NCBI GenBank assembly: GCA_011682715.1
Contig: JAACEC010000020.1
Coordinates: 1-13,886 of the forward strand
Reading direction: 5' to 3'
Source of the DNA: Pseudomonadota bacterium
Lineage (GTDB): Bacteria > Hydrothermota > 32-111 > QNBC01
DNA: 13,886 nucleotides
The notes beneath the pieces are model-generated. The model did no database searches and had not been told where the DNA came from. It worked only from the letters and a program-made list of their open reading frames with translations. The position numbers were made by a program, and so were the translations under genes. Of this stretch, positions 1-7,501 are shown piece by piece (position 1 is the stretch's first letter; each line of letters opens with the position of its first letter).

Positions 1-1
1 A

Positions 2-199
2 AACTCGAAGAATGAGGTGGAATCGCTTTTGAACGGAAAAGAGATTATGGAAATTCTCTCAATACCCCCTTCCAAAGTAGTAGGACAAATAAAGGAAAAA
101 CTCGTAAAAGAGCAGGTAAACGGTGTTATTACATCAAAAGAGGAGGCAAAGCGTTTCGTGTTAAAAAATTCCGGGGATTTACATAATGAACTTGAATAA
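2..199 (+). CDS. CCA tRNA nucleotidyltransferase / poly(A) polymerase family, C-terminal end (partial)
   Basis: The gene runs in from the left edge; the frame is open from base 2 to a TAA at 197-199, giving 65 C-terminal residues. The GTG at base 17 lies inside this frame and is unlikely to be the real start. The fragment holds the pattern LLNGKEIMEILSIPPSKVVG, then a helix and a TSKEEAKRFV segment. This matches the C-terminal region of class II CCA-adding enzymes and HD-linked tRNA nucleotidyltransferases, where a (P)LLxGxDLMxxG(I)xPGPxxGxIL block is followed by a helix ending near KTREEAxxF. These enzymes build or repair the 3' CCA end of tRNA. The catalytic head with its GG/DxD motif is outside the window, so CCA-adding versus poly(A) polymerase cannot be told apart. 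There is a 27-nt gap before envC. Confidence 0.7.
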   Translation, partial: NSKNEVESLLNGKEIMEILSIPPSKVVGQIKEKLVKEQVNGVITSKEEAKRFVLKNSGDLHNELE

Positions 200-220
200 A
201 ATTTATTTTTCTTGTAATAT
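192..220 (+). promoter_or_regulatory. Putative sigma70-type promoter of envC (leaderless start predicted)
   Basis: TTGAAT at 192-197 and TAATAT at 215-220 are separated by 17 bp, resembling -35 and -10 boxes. Seven bases after the -10 is position 227, the A of the envC ATG, so the transcript would begin on the start codon. No Shine-Dalgarno sequence lies upstream of envC, which agrees with a leaderless message. The -35 box overlaps the end of the preceding gene. AT-rich sequence makes chance matches easy, so this is tentative. Confidence 0.35.
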
Positions 221-226
221 AGCACT

Positions 227-1384
227 ATGAAAGATAAGTTTATCGTTTTAGTCCTGCTGTTTTCTCTCGTGTTTGTCGTTCAAACCTATGGCGGTAGAGA
301 ATCAATTTCATCTGCCGAGGCTAAGCTAAAAGCTCTTCAAACAAAGTTAAATAAAGTTCACAAAGAGAGGAAAAAACTGAAATCGCAGGAGCTTGAGATT
401 TTAGCCACGCTTCAAAATATGGACGAGGAGATAACAATTACTACTCAAATCATAAAAGAGATGGAAACAAAAAAGAAGTTACTTACGGAAAATATAATCG
501 ACCTCAACAATAAAACTGCAATAACGGATTCTCTGATCAACAGCCATCGTGTAATTTTGAAAAAGCGGTTGCGTTATATCTATAAATTCGGACGTATGAG
601 TTCTCTCGATGTTCTCTTTTCTTCGTATACATTTGCCGATGCCATAACCCGAATAAAATATCTCACACTCATTGCCAAATTGGATGAAAGAATATTTCAG
701 GAATACAAAACATTACAAGATAGCCTTAAGACATACAAAAGCAATCTCGAAAATAACGCAAAACAATTGTCCTTAATAGAAGAGCAAGCAACAAACGAAC
801 TGACAGCAGTGGAAAAGGAAAAAGCTGATAAAAAGCAGTTGCTCAGGGATATCAGAAGAAAACGCTCGAAGCAGAGAAAACTCGAGAGAGAATTGGTAGC
901 TTCAAGAAGACGTTTACAGAGAGTCATACAAAAACTGGAAAAGGAAAGAAAGTCTCAAAAGGTAACGACAAAGAGTTATTTCGGAAAGTTAAAGGGAAAA
1001 TTGCCCTGGCCCGTGGCAGGAAAAGTTCTTTCCCGTTACGGCATGAAAAGACATCCGAAATATCATACGGCAACAAAAAATAACGGTATTGATATAAAAG
1101 CCCCCTACAACACCCCAGTTTCCGCAGTATCTTACGGGGAAGTCGCCTATGCCGACAAATTCCTCGGTTACGGTAATGTGGTTCTTATTGACCATTACGG
1201 AGGTTATTACACCCTTTACGCTCATCTCGCATCAATAGATGTGAATGTAAAAGATAAGGTTTCTCAGGGTGAGGTAATCGGCAGAGTAGGTGACACCGGC
1301 TCCCTTGAAGGTCCGATACTTCATTTTGAAATAAGAGTGAAGGGCAAAACAGTCAATCCGTTGAACTGGTTATCAAGAAAATGA
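227..1384 (+). CDS. envC: EnvC-type murein hydrolase activator: signal peptide, coiled coil, degenerate LytM/M23 domain
   Basis: The protein has 385 residues. Residues 1-22 form a signal peptide (MKDK, hydrophobic run, TYG-G), so it is exported. Residues about 25-245 are Lys/Glu-rich coiled coil. Residues about 258-382 are a LytM (peptidase M23) domain. Family knowledge: EnvC proteins do not cut peptidoglycan; they switch on N-acetylmuramoyl-L-alanine amidases at the division site through an inactive LytM domain. The sequence agrees: the first zinc ligand of the HxxxD motif is Asn285 (D289 is kept), and the HxH motif reads I364-L365-H366, while H333 in YAHL is kept. The ATG at 227 is the only possible start, because the frame has a TAA at 215-217 and no other start codon between. 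It has no Shine-Dalgarno site. The last four bases overlap holB (ATGA). An active endopeptidase is less likely because two key His residues are replaced. Confidence 0.88.
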   Translation: MKDKFIVLVLLFSLVFVVQTYGGRESISSAEAKLKALQTKLNKVHKERKKLKSQELEILATLQNMDEEITITTQIIKEMETKKKLLTENIIDLNNKTAITDSLINSHRVILKKRLRYIYKFGRMSSLDVLFSSYTFADAITRIKYLTLIAKLDERIFQEYKTLQDSLKTYKSNLENNAKQLSLIEEQATNELTAVEKEKADKKQLLRDIRRKRSKQRKLERELVASRRRLQRVIQKLEKERKSQKVTTKSYFGKLKGKLPWPVAGKVLSRYGMKRHPKYHTATKNNGIDIKAPYNTPVSAVSYGEVAYADKFLGYGNVVLIDHYGGYYTLYAHLASIDVNVKDKVSQGEVIGRVGDTGSLEGPILHFEIRVKGKTVNPLNWLSRK

Positions 1385-2400
1385 ATTTCAATGACCTTTA
1401 CGGAAATAAAGCACTCCAGGAAACAGTTAAGCAATTGATTGCAAACGATACAATGCCCCATGCCGTACTTTTATCCGGAATGGAAGGTATAGGCAAGTTC
1501 CGATTTGCAAGGGCAATTGCCGTTGAAATTGCGGCACTGCATTCGGACAAAAAACAGGAAAAAATAGATGAATCGGAAAATCTGTTCGAGCACCTCAATA
1601 TATTTTATGTAATCCCCACCGGCGTAAAAGGATCGGGAAATAACGGCGTATTTAACCACGATGATTACTTCAAAACGATCTTCTCCCTCAAAAACGAAAA
1701 AAACAGTTATTCAAACATAATTCCGTTGGGCTACATTCAATACATTATCTCCCAATTGAAATACAAGTCCGTTCACGATGAGGATCGTATAATAATAATC
1801 AGGGATGCCCATTACATGACAAGGGAAGCCCAAAACGCACTCTTGAAAATTTTGGAAGAACCGCCTGACAGAGTTTTCTTCATCTTAACAACCGCAAACG
1901 AGGACAAACTTTTGCCCACAATCATTTCCCGGTGCAGCAGATACCTGATGAGCGGTCTCAATGAAAATGAAATGAATCGGTTTTTATCGAACATCGGCAC
2001 GGACATTCGAGGGAAGAAGTTACTCACCCTTCTTGCCAACGGCAGTCCCGGCATTCTTTTGAAGTACTCGCAATTTGATGTGAAAAGTATTGCTGACAAC
2101 CTTGCCTCGGCATTAAAAAAGGGCAAACTTATCAAGCTGATTGATGGAATAGAAAAATCAATTAAGTTAAATAAGGAAAATAAAAAAATTATACTTAAAA
2201 TATACAAAGAGATCCTTCTCTTAATGCTCTACTATGATTATATTGACAACGACAATATTTTCGATTATGATTTGCATTTGCGAAAAGATAGAATCGAAAG
2301 GGTTCTCGACAAGATTATCGAAACGGAGAAAAATTCGATTTACAATATGTCATGGGAAACGGAATGGGGAGTTGTGTTCTACAATTTAATCGGAGGTTAA
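1381..2400 (+). CDS. holB: DNA polymerase III subunit delta' (clamp-loader AAA+ protein)
   Basis: This 339-residue protein is the delta' subunit of the clamp loader, which opens the beta sliding clamp and loads it on primed DNA. Evidence: the N-terminal half is AAA+-like, with a P-loop remnant GMEGIGKF (33-40), the highly characteristic RDAHYMTREAQNALLKILEEPP (141-162) and SRC (183-185). The C-terminal helical collar domain is divergent. The P-loop lacks the Ser/Thr after Lys, as expected for a non-hydrolysing delta' rather than DnaX. The zinc module usual between P-loop and Walker B region (four Cys) is absent; C185 is the only cysteine I see. The start ATG overlaps the envC TGA (ATGA) and has no good Shine-Dalgarno site, so translational coupling is likely. 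Its 3' end carries the ribosome site (GGAGG) of the next gene. Confidence 0.9.
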   Translation: MNFNDLYGNKALQETVKQLIANDTMPHAVLLSGMEGIGKFRFARAIAVEIAALHSDKKQEKIDESENLFEHLNIFYVIPTGVKGSGNNGVFNHDDYFKTIFSLKNEKNSYSNIIPLGYIQYIISQLKYKSVHDEDRIIIIRDAHYMTREAQNALLKILEEPPDRVFFILTTANEDKLLPTIISRCSRYLMSGLNENEMNRFLSNIGTDIRGKKLLTLLANGSPGILLKYSQFDVKSIADNLASALKKGKLIKLIDGIEKSIKLNKENKKIILKIYKEILLLMLYYDYIDNDNIFDYDLHLRKDRIERVLDKIIETEKNSIYNMSWETEWGVVFYNLIGG

Positions 2401-2401
2401 T

Positions 2402-3223
2402 ATGATTGTTAAGGTCAATTACCATATATATCATGAAAAATTCTTTACAGAGGACACAGATATCGAAATAGGGCATTATATTGTTTTTAAATTAGATAAA
2501 TCAACGGAAATCGGGAAGGTCGAGAATATTTATCGAAATCTTAAGGGAGCCAATTACAAAAGCATAAAAGCGATTCGCCTTGCAAGCGATAAAGATATTC
2601 AAGCGATGTACGAAAATAAATCAAGGGAAAAGGACAGTCTCATAATATTCAAGGAAAAAATTGAAGAACATAACCTCCTTATGAAAGCGGTTGATGCCGA
2701 ACTCGAATTTGACAGAAAACGGATAACATTTTTCTTCACAGCCAATAACAGGATTGATTTCAGAAAACTTGTAAAGGATCTCGCATCAATCTTCAAAATC
2801 AGAATTGAGCTTAGGCAAATCGGTGTACGAGATTACGCAAAACGTTTGGGCGGCATCGGTCCGTGCGGAAGACCGTTTTGCTGCATTTCGTTTTTGCACA
2901 ATTTCGCCCCCATTACATTACAGGTGGCTAAGGAGCAGCAGGTTAACCTGAATCCACAAAAATTATCAGGTGCCTGCGGCAGATTGATGTGCTGTCTCGC
3001 TTATGAATATGACTTTTACAAAGACGCAAACACCGTTTATCCCAAACTGGAGGAAACAATAGTGACAAAGAACGGGAAAGTGAAAGTTGTTTCAAAGGAT
3101 ATTTTCTCCAAGAAGATAACGGTAAGAAATAGCGATGGAGACGTATCTAAAATTGATCTGGACGAATATATGAAATACAATAGAAAACGATGGAATATCT
3201 TCCCTGTGAGGAGGACCAAATGA
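2402..3223 (+). CDS. ricT: PSP1 domain protein, RicT/YaaT family
   Basis: The protein has 273 residues, mostly the PSP1 domain. The core GGIGPCGRPFCC (150-161), followed by LSGACGRLMCC (188-198), is the family signature. Cysteines C155, C160, C161 and C192 have the spacing (5, 1, 31) of the RicT cysteines linked to iron-sulfur cluster binding; C197 and C198 are additional. In Bacillus subtilis RicT forms a complex with RicA and RicF that acts on RNase Y-dependent mRNA processing and on development. In other phyla the function is poorly known, and no RicA or RicF gene is in this window. A GGAGG site formed by the holB 3' end sits 5 nt before the ATG, and the gene starts 1 nt after holB. It overlaps metG by 4 nt. 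The holB-ricT neighbourhood is itself a known conserved pair, which supports the family call; the cellular role here is inferred. Confidence 0.85.
   Translation: MIVKVNYHIYHEKFFTEDTDIEIGHYIVFKLDKSTEIGKVENIYRNLKGANYKSIKAIRLASDKDIQAMYENKSREKDSLIIFKEKIEEHNLLMKAVDAELEFDRKRITFFFTANNRIDFRKLVKDLASIFKIRIELRQIGVRDYAKRLGGIGPCGRPFCCISFLHNFAPITLQVAKEQQVNLNPQKLSGACGRLMCCLAYEYDFYKDANTVYPKLEETIVTKNGKVKVVSKDIFSKKITVRNSDGDVSKIDLDEYMKYNRKRWNIFPVRRTK
3208..3214 (+). promoter_or_regulatory. Ribosome binding site fixing the metG start at 3220
   Basis: GAGGAGG lies 5 nt upstream of the ATG at 3220, inside the ricT 3' end. It supports 3220 over the downstream ATG at 3334, which has only an A/G-rich AAAAGGGG immediately before it and would remove the HIGH motif. 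Confidence 0.75.
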
Positions 3224-5253
3224 AGAGAATTCTTGTAACAAGTGCCTTACCCTATGCAAACGGACCGTTGCATATAGGACATATTGCAGGCGCTTATCTC
3301 CCTGCAGATATTTACACAAGGTGACAAAAGGGGATGGATGTTATACACATCGGAGGAACGGACGAACACGGAATCGCCGTTACAATTAGGGCTGAACAGG
3401 AACATGTTTCCCCAAAAGACGTTGTTGATCATTATCATAAATCAATAGCCGAAGATTTTAAACGATTAAAAATCGACTTTGATAATTTTTCAAGGACATC
3501 AAAGCCTATTCACAAAAAGATGTCACAAGATTTTTTCCTGAAAATTTATAACAAAGGCTTAATTGAAAAGAGAGAAGGGGAACAACTATACTGTCCCCAT
3601 TGCAAGAGGTTTCTTGCCGATAGATACGTTGAGGGCGAATGTCCTTATTGTCACTATGAAAATGCTCGCGGTGACCAATGCGAAAACTGCGGGAAATGGT
3701 TGGAGCCTACGAGTCTTATAAACCCGAGGTGCAAGATATGCGGGACTACACCCATTGTAAAAAAAACATACCATTGGTACTTAAAACTCGACAAGATGCA
3801 GGGACAACTCGAAAAATGGCTTGCATCAAAAACAACATGGAAATCAAATGTGAAGAGTTTTACAAAGGGATGGTTCAAAGAAGGATTAAGACCAAGAGCA
3901 ATTACCCGCGATATTGAGTGGGGAATCCCTGTTCCACTTGAAGAAGCGAAGGGAAAGGTGCTCTATGTCTGGTTTGATGCTCCCATCGGTTATATTTCTT
4001 CAACTATAGAATGGGCGGAAAAACAGGGAAAACCTGATCTATGGAAAAAATATTGGTACAATAAAGACACCCAACTCGTGCACTTCATAGGAAAAGATAA
4101 TATCGTATTTCATGCCATAGTCTGGCCCGCCATGTTAATGGCTTATAACGACGGTATTATTTTGCCCTCTGAGATACCTGCAAACGAATTTCTCAATATA
4201 GAAACGAAGAAGATCAGTACTAGCAGAAACTGGGCGATCTGGGTACATGATTTCCTTGATGTTTTCCCATCTGATTTCCTCCGTTATTACCTTGCTGCAA
4301 ATGCACCGGAAAACAGCGATATGGACTTTACCTGGAAGGATTTTCAGGCAAAGATAAACGGTGAACTTGCCGATATCCTCGGAAATCTCGTAAACAGAAC
4401 ATACGTTTTTACAAAAAAATATTTTGACGGGAAGATCCCTTCACCCGGAAACTATGACGATGACGACAAGAGAATTATTAAGTTGATTGAAAAGGCTCCC
4501 GATTCAATAGGAACACTCCTCGATGAATTCCATGTTAGGCAGGCTACTTTCCAAATCATGAATCTCGCGAGAGAGGGTAACAGGTACTTTGACTATAAAA
4601 AACCTTGGAATCTGATTAAAACCGACAAGGAAAAATGCGGAACAGCCATCTATATTCTTACAAATTTATTAAACACCGTGGCAACACTCTTTTCGCCAAT
4701 TATACCCGACGGAATGGAAAAAATAAAAGAGGCTTTAAGTAACGATAACTTCCGTTGGGACAGTGCAAGCGAACTTTCCATAATAGCGGGAACCGAATTT
4801 AAAAACCCGGGGATCTTATATGAAAAAATCGGTGATAGAACCATAAAACAAGAGGAGGCTAAACTCATGGATGATAATAGTACAAATATTACCAGTGCGA
4901 AAAATAAGGAAGAAAAAATTGAGAAAAAGGAATATGTGACAATCGACGATGTTTTGAAACTTGGACTCAAAGTTGCCGAAATTCTTGAGGCGGAACGTGT
5001 TGAAAAGACTGATAAACTGGTGAAAATTAAAATTAAAATCGGTGAAGAGGAAAGGGAAATTATTGCCGGAATAGCCAGGGATTATTCCACAGATGAACTC
5101 GTAGGGAAAAAAATCGTAGTCGTTTCAAATATGAAACCGGCAAAAATCCGCGGAATCGAATCAAACGGTATGCTCCTTGCAGCAAGTAACGATGAGGCAC
5201 TTTCCCTGCTCACCGTGGACAGAGAAATCGAGTCCGGTTCTTCCATAAAATGA
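3220..5253 (+). CDS. metG: Methionyl-tRNA synthetase, interrupted by an in-frame TGA at codon 35
   Basis: MetRS charges tRNA-Met in the cytoplasm. From the ATG at 3220 the frame gives TSALPYANGPLHIGH with HIGH at residues 18-21, then ADIYTR, then TGA at 3322-3324, and continues in the same frame to TGA at 5251-5253 (677 codons before the final stop, counting the TGA). Later landmarks in this numbering are: four CxxC zinc knuckles (C125/128, C141/144, C154/157, C171/174), FDAPIGY, the KMSKS-equivalent KISTS at 331-335 followed by RNW, an anticodon-binding helical region, and a C-terminal EMAP/Trbp111-like tRNA-binding OB domain from about 570. Everything but codon 35 looks intact. A product starting at the ATG at 3334 (639 residues) would lack HIGH and should be inactive. 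Stop/start overlaps (ATGA) join it to ricT and tatD. It could be a real pseudogene with a second MetRS elsewhere, but an assembly or sequence error or a rare local variant is at least as likely. Confidence 0.85.
3322..3324 (+). other. In-frame TGA within metG, at an apparent 6-nt deletion
   Basis: The protein reads PADIYTR, stop, QKGMDVIHIGGTDEHG, with no frame change. MetRS proteins normally have six residues between the Arg and the x-D/E-V segment, of the type YxRxKG; here only four codons, TGA CAA AAG GGG, are present. Restoring six bases inside the TGA as T-AY NNN C-GA would give Y-x-R-Q-K-G, which fits the family exactly. TGA is used as the normal stop by envC, ricT, metG itself, gyrB and the dciA-like gene, so a changed genetic code is not supported. 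Confidence 0.8.
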
Positions 5254-6032
5254 TTATAGATTCTCATTGTCATTTACAGATGGAAGATTTTTCAAATGAT
5301 CTTCCATCTGTTTTATCAAACGCAAAAATTAACGGGATTTGCTCCTTCGTCGTAGTTGGCTTTGATATGAAATCGAGTATTGCAGCAATGCATCTTGCTC
5401 GCAAGTACGAATTTATTCACCCCGTGTACGGTATACACCCTTACGATACGAATAAGTATGACTCCTCCGTGTTCAATGAAATCGAAGATTTGATAGAGGA
5501 GTATCGTCCCGTTGCCATAGGAGAAACGGGACTCGATTATTACAGGGACTACTCGCCCGGGAAAAAACAACAATCATTCTTCAACGAGCATATACGCATT
5601 GCCGATAAGCATAATCTGCCCCTTGTTATACATGTTCGCGATGCATTCGACGATACATTCGAAATCATAAAGGAATCGAAAAGAAAAGGGGACATACTGC
5701 ACTGTTTTACAGGAACGAGAGAGGATATCGAACATTTCAAAGTTTTTGATATATTCTTTGGCATTACCGGTATAATTACATTCAAAAACAGCCCTTTGAA
5801 AAATATCGTAAATAGTATTCCCGAAAATCGATTGCTAATAGAAACAGATTCCCCCTACCTTGCCCCCGTACCGAAGAGGGGGAAGAGAAATGAGCCGGCT
5901 AATCTCATCCATACGCTAAAAACACTCGCCGAGCAAAAAGGAACGGATACAAAAACACTGGAATCACTCCTCTTAAGGAACACACAAGAAGCATACAGGT
6001 CCAAATTCTATGAATGTAAAAAAGGAACTTAA
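5250..6032 (+). CDS. tatD: TatD family metal-dependent deoxyribonuclease
   Basis: This 260-residue protein fits the amidohydrolase-fold TatD/YcfH/YabD family of metal-dependent DNases (3'-5' exonuclease activity in characterised members, linked to DNA repair). All expected metal ligands are present: H6 and H8 in DSHCH, E92 in GETGLDYY, H128 in VIHVRDA, H151 in LHCFTG, and D200 in IETDSPYLAP. The length is typical. The start ATG overlaps the metG stop (ATGA) without a clear Shine-Dalgarno site, so coupling to metG translation is likely. The 3' end contains the rsmA start, with 23 nt shared. The metG-tatD-rsmA order is widely conserved. Which tatD paralogue it is cannot be decided from sequence alone. 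Confidence 0.92.
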   Translation: MIIDSHCHLQMEDFSNDLPSVLSNAKINGICSFVVVGFDMKSSIAAMHLARKYEFIHPVYGIHPYDTNKYDSSVFNEIEDLIEEYRPVAIGETGLDYYRDYSPGKKQQSFFNEHIRIADKHNLPLVIHVRDAFDDTFEIIKESKRKGDILHCFTGTREDIEHFKVFDIFFGITGIITFKNSPLKNIVNSIPENRLLIETDSPYLAPVPKRGKRNEPANLIHTLKTLAEQKGTDTKTLESLLLRNTQEAYRSKFYECKKGT

Positions 6033-6777
6033 ACAATTGGGACTTTCCCCTTCCAAACGGTTGGGGCAAAATTTCCTTTTCGACGAAAATCTAGCGAAAA
6101 AAATTGTAAACTCTTTTAATGGTAATGGTCATGTCATAGAAATCGGACCGGGACTCGGTGTTCTTTCCAAATATATTGTGAATCGCTTTCCGGATACTGT
6201 TTTTATCGAAAAAGATCCCCTTCTTTTTAATAATCTGAGATTACTCTACCCGGATACGAATATAGTTCTCCAAGATGCACTGAAATTTGATTTTAATAGA
6301 TTCGGCTCCTATTCGGTTATCTCGAATCTTCCCTATTCTATAAGCAAGAACATACTCCGAAAATTTATTTCATCATATCCTCATATGGAAGAAGCCGTAT
6401 TAATGCTTCAAAAAGAAGTGGTTGAGCGATTGATATCCCCAGCCGGAAATAAAAAATACGGCGTAATAACGATTCTCACACGTTTGTTTTACAATGTTGA
6501 AAAGCTTTTCAATGTTTCAAAAAATGTTTTTTACCCGAAACCGGATGTTGATTCTTCCGTTGTAAGGCTTGAAAAACGCGATTCTCTCCCTCTGAACAAC
6601 AATGAAACGGATGATTTTATTTCTTTCGTTAAGGTTATATTCTCAAGCAGGAGAAAAAAAATATCTACCAATCTCGGCATTTCCGATAAAAATAATAAAA
6701 AACTCAGCTTAAGAGCCGAGGATTTGAGTCTGGAAAAATTAATAGAACTTTACAGAGAATTAAAATCGTCCGAATAA
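6010..6777 (+). CDS. rsmA: 16S rRNA (adenine(1518)-N(6)/adenine(1519)-N(6))-dimethyltransferase
   Basis: RsmA (KsgA) uses S-adenosylmethionine to dimethylate two adjacent adenines in the 3' terminal hairpin of 16S rRNA late in 30S assembly. The 255-residue protein has the N-terminal RLGQNFL (17-23), the SAM-binding EIGPGLG (44-50) with an acidic residue following in FIEKDP (65-70), the catalytic NLPY (106-109) and the C-terminal FYPKPDVDSSVV substrate-site block. Length is normal. The ATG at 6010 lies inside tatD, with only a weak AGG upstream, which points to coupled translation. Its C-terminus (TAA at 6775-6777) overlaps the convergent DUF4388 gene by 18 bp. It is the last gene of the + strand operon. 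Confidence 0.94.
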   Translation: MNVKKELKQLGLSPSKRLGQNFLFDENLAKKIVNSFNGNGHVIEIGPGLGVLSKYIVNRFPDTVFIEKDPLLFNNLRLLYPDTNIVLQDALKFDFNRFGSYSVISNLPYSISKNILRKFISSYPHMEEAVLMLQKEVVERLISPAGNKKYGVITILTRLFYNVEKLFNVSKNVFYPKPDVDSSVVRLEKRDSLPLNNNETDDFISFVKVIFSSRRKKISTNLGISDKNNKKLSLRAEDLSLEKLIELYRELKSSE

Positions 6778-7434
6778 TCCGCCCTTTTTCTTTTTCTTCC
6801 GAGAACTGTATTCCGATTTTGGATTATTATTATTATTTTCTGTCTCATTATTTTTCTCTTCGGGTTCATCGGTTTGATCCGTATCGTTCCTCTCCTCGCC
6901 CAATATTATAAAACCCGCAGAAACCAGATTATACACGATTCTCCCCGTTTCAAATTCCGATATGGCAAGCTCCCTTGCGATTTCCTTCAATGTCTTTGTC
7001 CCGTCAACAACCGAAAGCACTTTCCAATCCTCATCGGTAAACGATACCTCATTATCCTCGGTAGGTGGATTCTCGTTTAATTTCAAAACAACATTTACCG
7101 AAGGAATAACCTGTTCTATCTTTTTCCACTCGTCAAGTTGCCTTGCCGCTTCGATCATCAATTTTTGAATAGGTATATTAAGTGTCTTTTCGGCAGCACT
7201 TTTGTGAGGATCAAAGAAAAATTTCCCCTTATTCCATCTCAATATTCTGTGAATCGCATCGTCTCCTTTATAATCACCGGTACTAACATCAACAACGACA
7301 CCGTTCTCAAAATAGATAATTCCGGTATAATCACCCGATGTGATTTCAAGAGCACCATCTTTCTTGGCGATATTTATAAGCTCCAAAATATCGGTTATAT
7401 CAAAATCCTCAAGACTTCCCTGTAAAGGCGCCAC
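6760..7434 (-). CDS. DUF4388 (PATAN) domain protein with a winged-helix-like segment
   Basis: Residues about 3-105 match the DUF4388/PATAN domain: LQGSLEDFDITDILELI, the GALEI block, IYFENGVVVDVSTG, and an RILRWNKGKFFFDP strand. Residues about 130-180 (DEDWKVLSVVDGTKTLKEIA to GFIILGEE) look like the winged-helix module often found with DUF4388. Then comes an acidic, Asn-rich linker and a KKKKKGGLFGRF tail. There is no signal peptide, so it is cytoplasmic. PATAN proteins are associated with two-component and gliding or polarity systems as adaptor modules; the exact role here is unknown. The frame also has a TTG at 7437, but an AAGGAGG site ends at 7439, only 1 nt from it and 4 nt from the GTG at 7434, so I prefer GTG (224 residues). 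The gene is 64-67 nt downstream of the outer-membrane gene and overlaps rsmA tail to tail. Confidence 0.78.
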   Translation of the reverse strand: MAPLQGSLEDFDITDILELINIAKKDGALEITSGDYTGIIYFENGVVVDVSTGDYKGDDAIHRILRWNKGKFFFDPHKSAAEKTLNIPIQKLMIEAARQLDEWKKIEQVIPSVNVVLKLNENPPTEDNEVSFTDEDWKVLSVVDGTKTLKEIARELAISEFETGRIVYNLVSAGFIILGEERNDTDQTDEPEEKNNETENNNNNPKSEYSSRKKKKKGGLFGRF

Positions 7435-7438
7435 CAAA

Positions 7439-7445
7439 CCTCCTT
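7439..7445 (-). promoter_or_regulatory. Ribosome binding site of the DUF4388 gene, favouring the GTG start at 7434
   Basis: On the - strand AAGGAGG runs from 7445 to 7439. The TTG at 7437 begins only 1 nt after it, too close for normal initiation, whereas the next codon, GTG at 7434, is 4 nt away. Other well-placed sites in this window sit about 4-5 nt from their start codons. Confidence 0.6.
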
Positions 7446-7465
7446 AATATAAACAGACTCTCTTT

Positions 7466-7493
7466 AATATAACCAATTTTAAAAATTTTGCAA
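7466..7493 (-). promoter_or_regulatory. Possible promoter of the DUF4388 gene
   Basis: Read on the - strand, TTGCAA (7493-7488), a 16-bp spacer and TATATT (7471-7466) resemble -35 and -10 boxes. The start of transcription would be near 7459, leaving a leader of about 25 nt that includes the AAGGAGG site. The segment is very AT-rich, so this may be chance; the gene could also be read from upstream. Confidence 0.3.
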
Positions 7494-7501
7494 GTAAATT
7501 T

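Noticed and set aside
1812..2207. A 131-codon - strand frame inside holB
   Set aside because: It lies opposite conserved holB sequence, with no start signal or recognisable domain.
3322..3324. TGA read as a sense codon (Trp, Gly or selenocysteine)
   Set aside because: TGA is the normal terminator of several intact genes here, no other gene has an internal TGA, and the position is not a known Cys/Sec or Trp site in MetRS. The two-residue shortening fits a deletion better.
3334..5253. metG starting at the ATG at 3334
   Set aside because: This start would drop the first 38 codons including the HIGH motif, and the GAGGAGG site is placed for the ATG at 3220.
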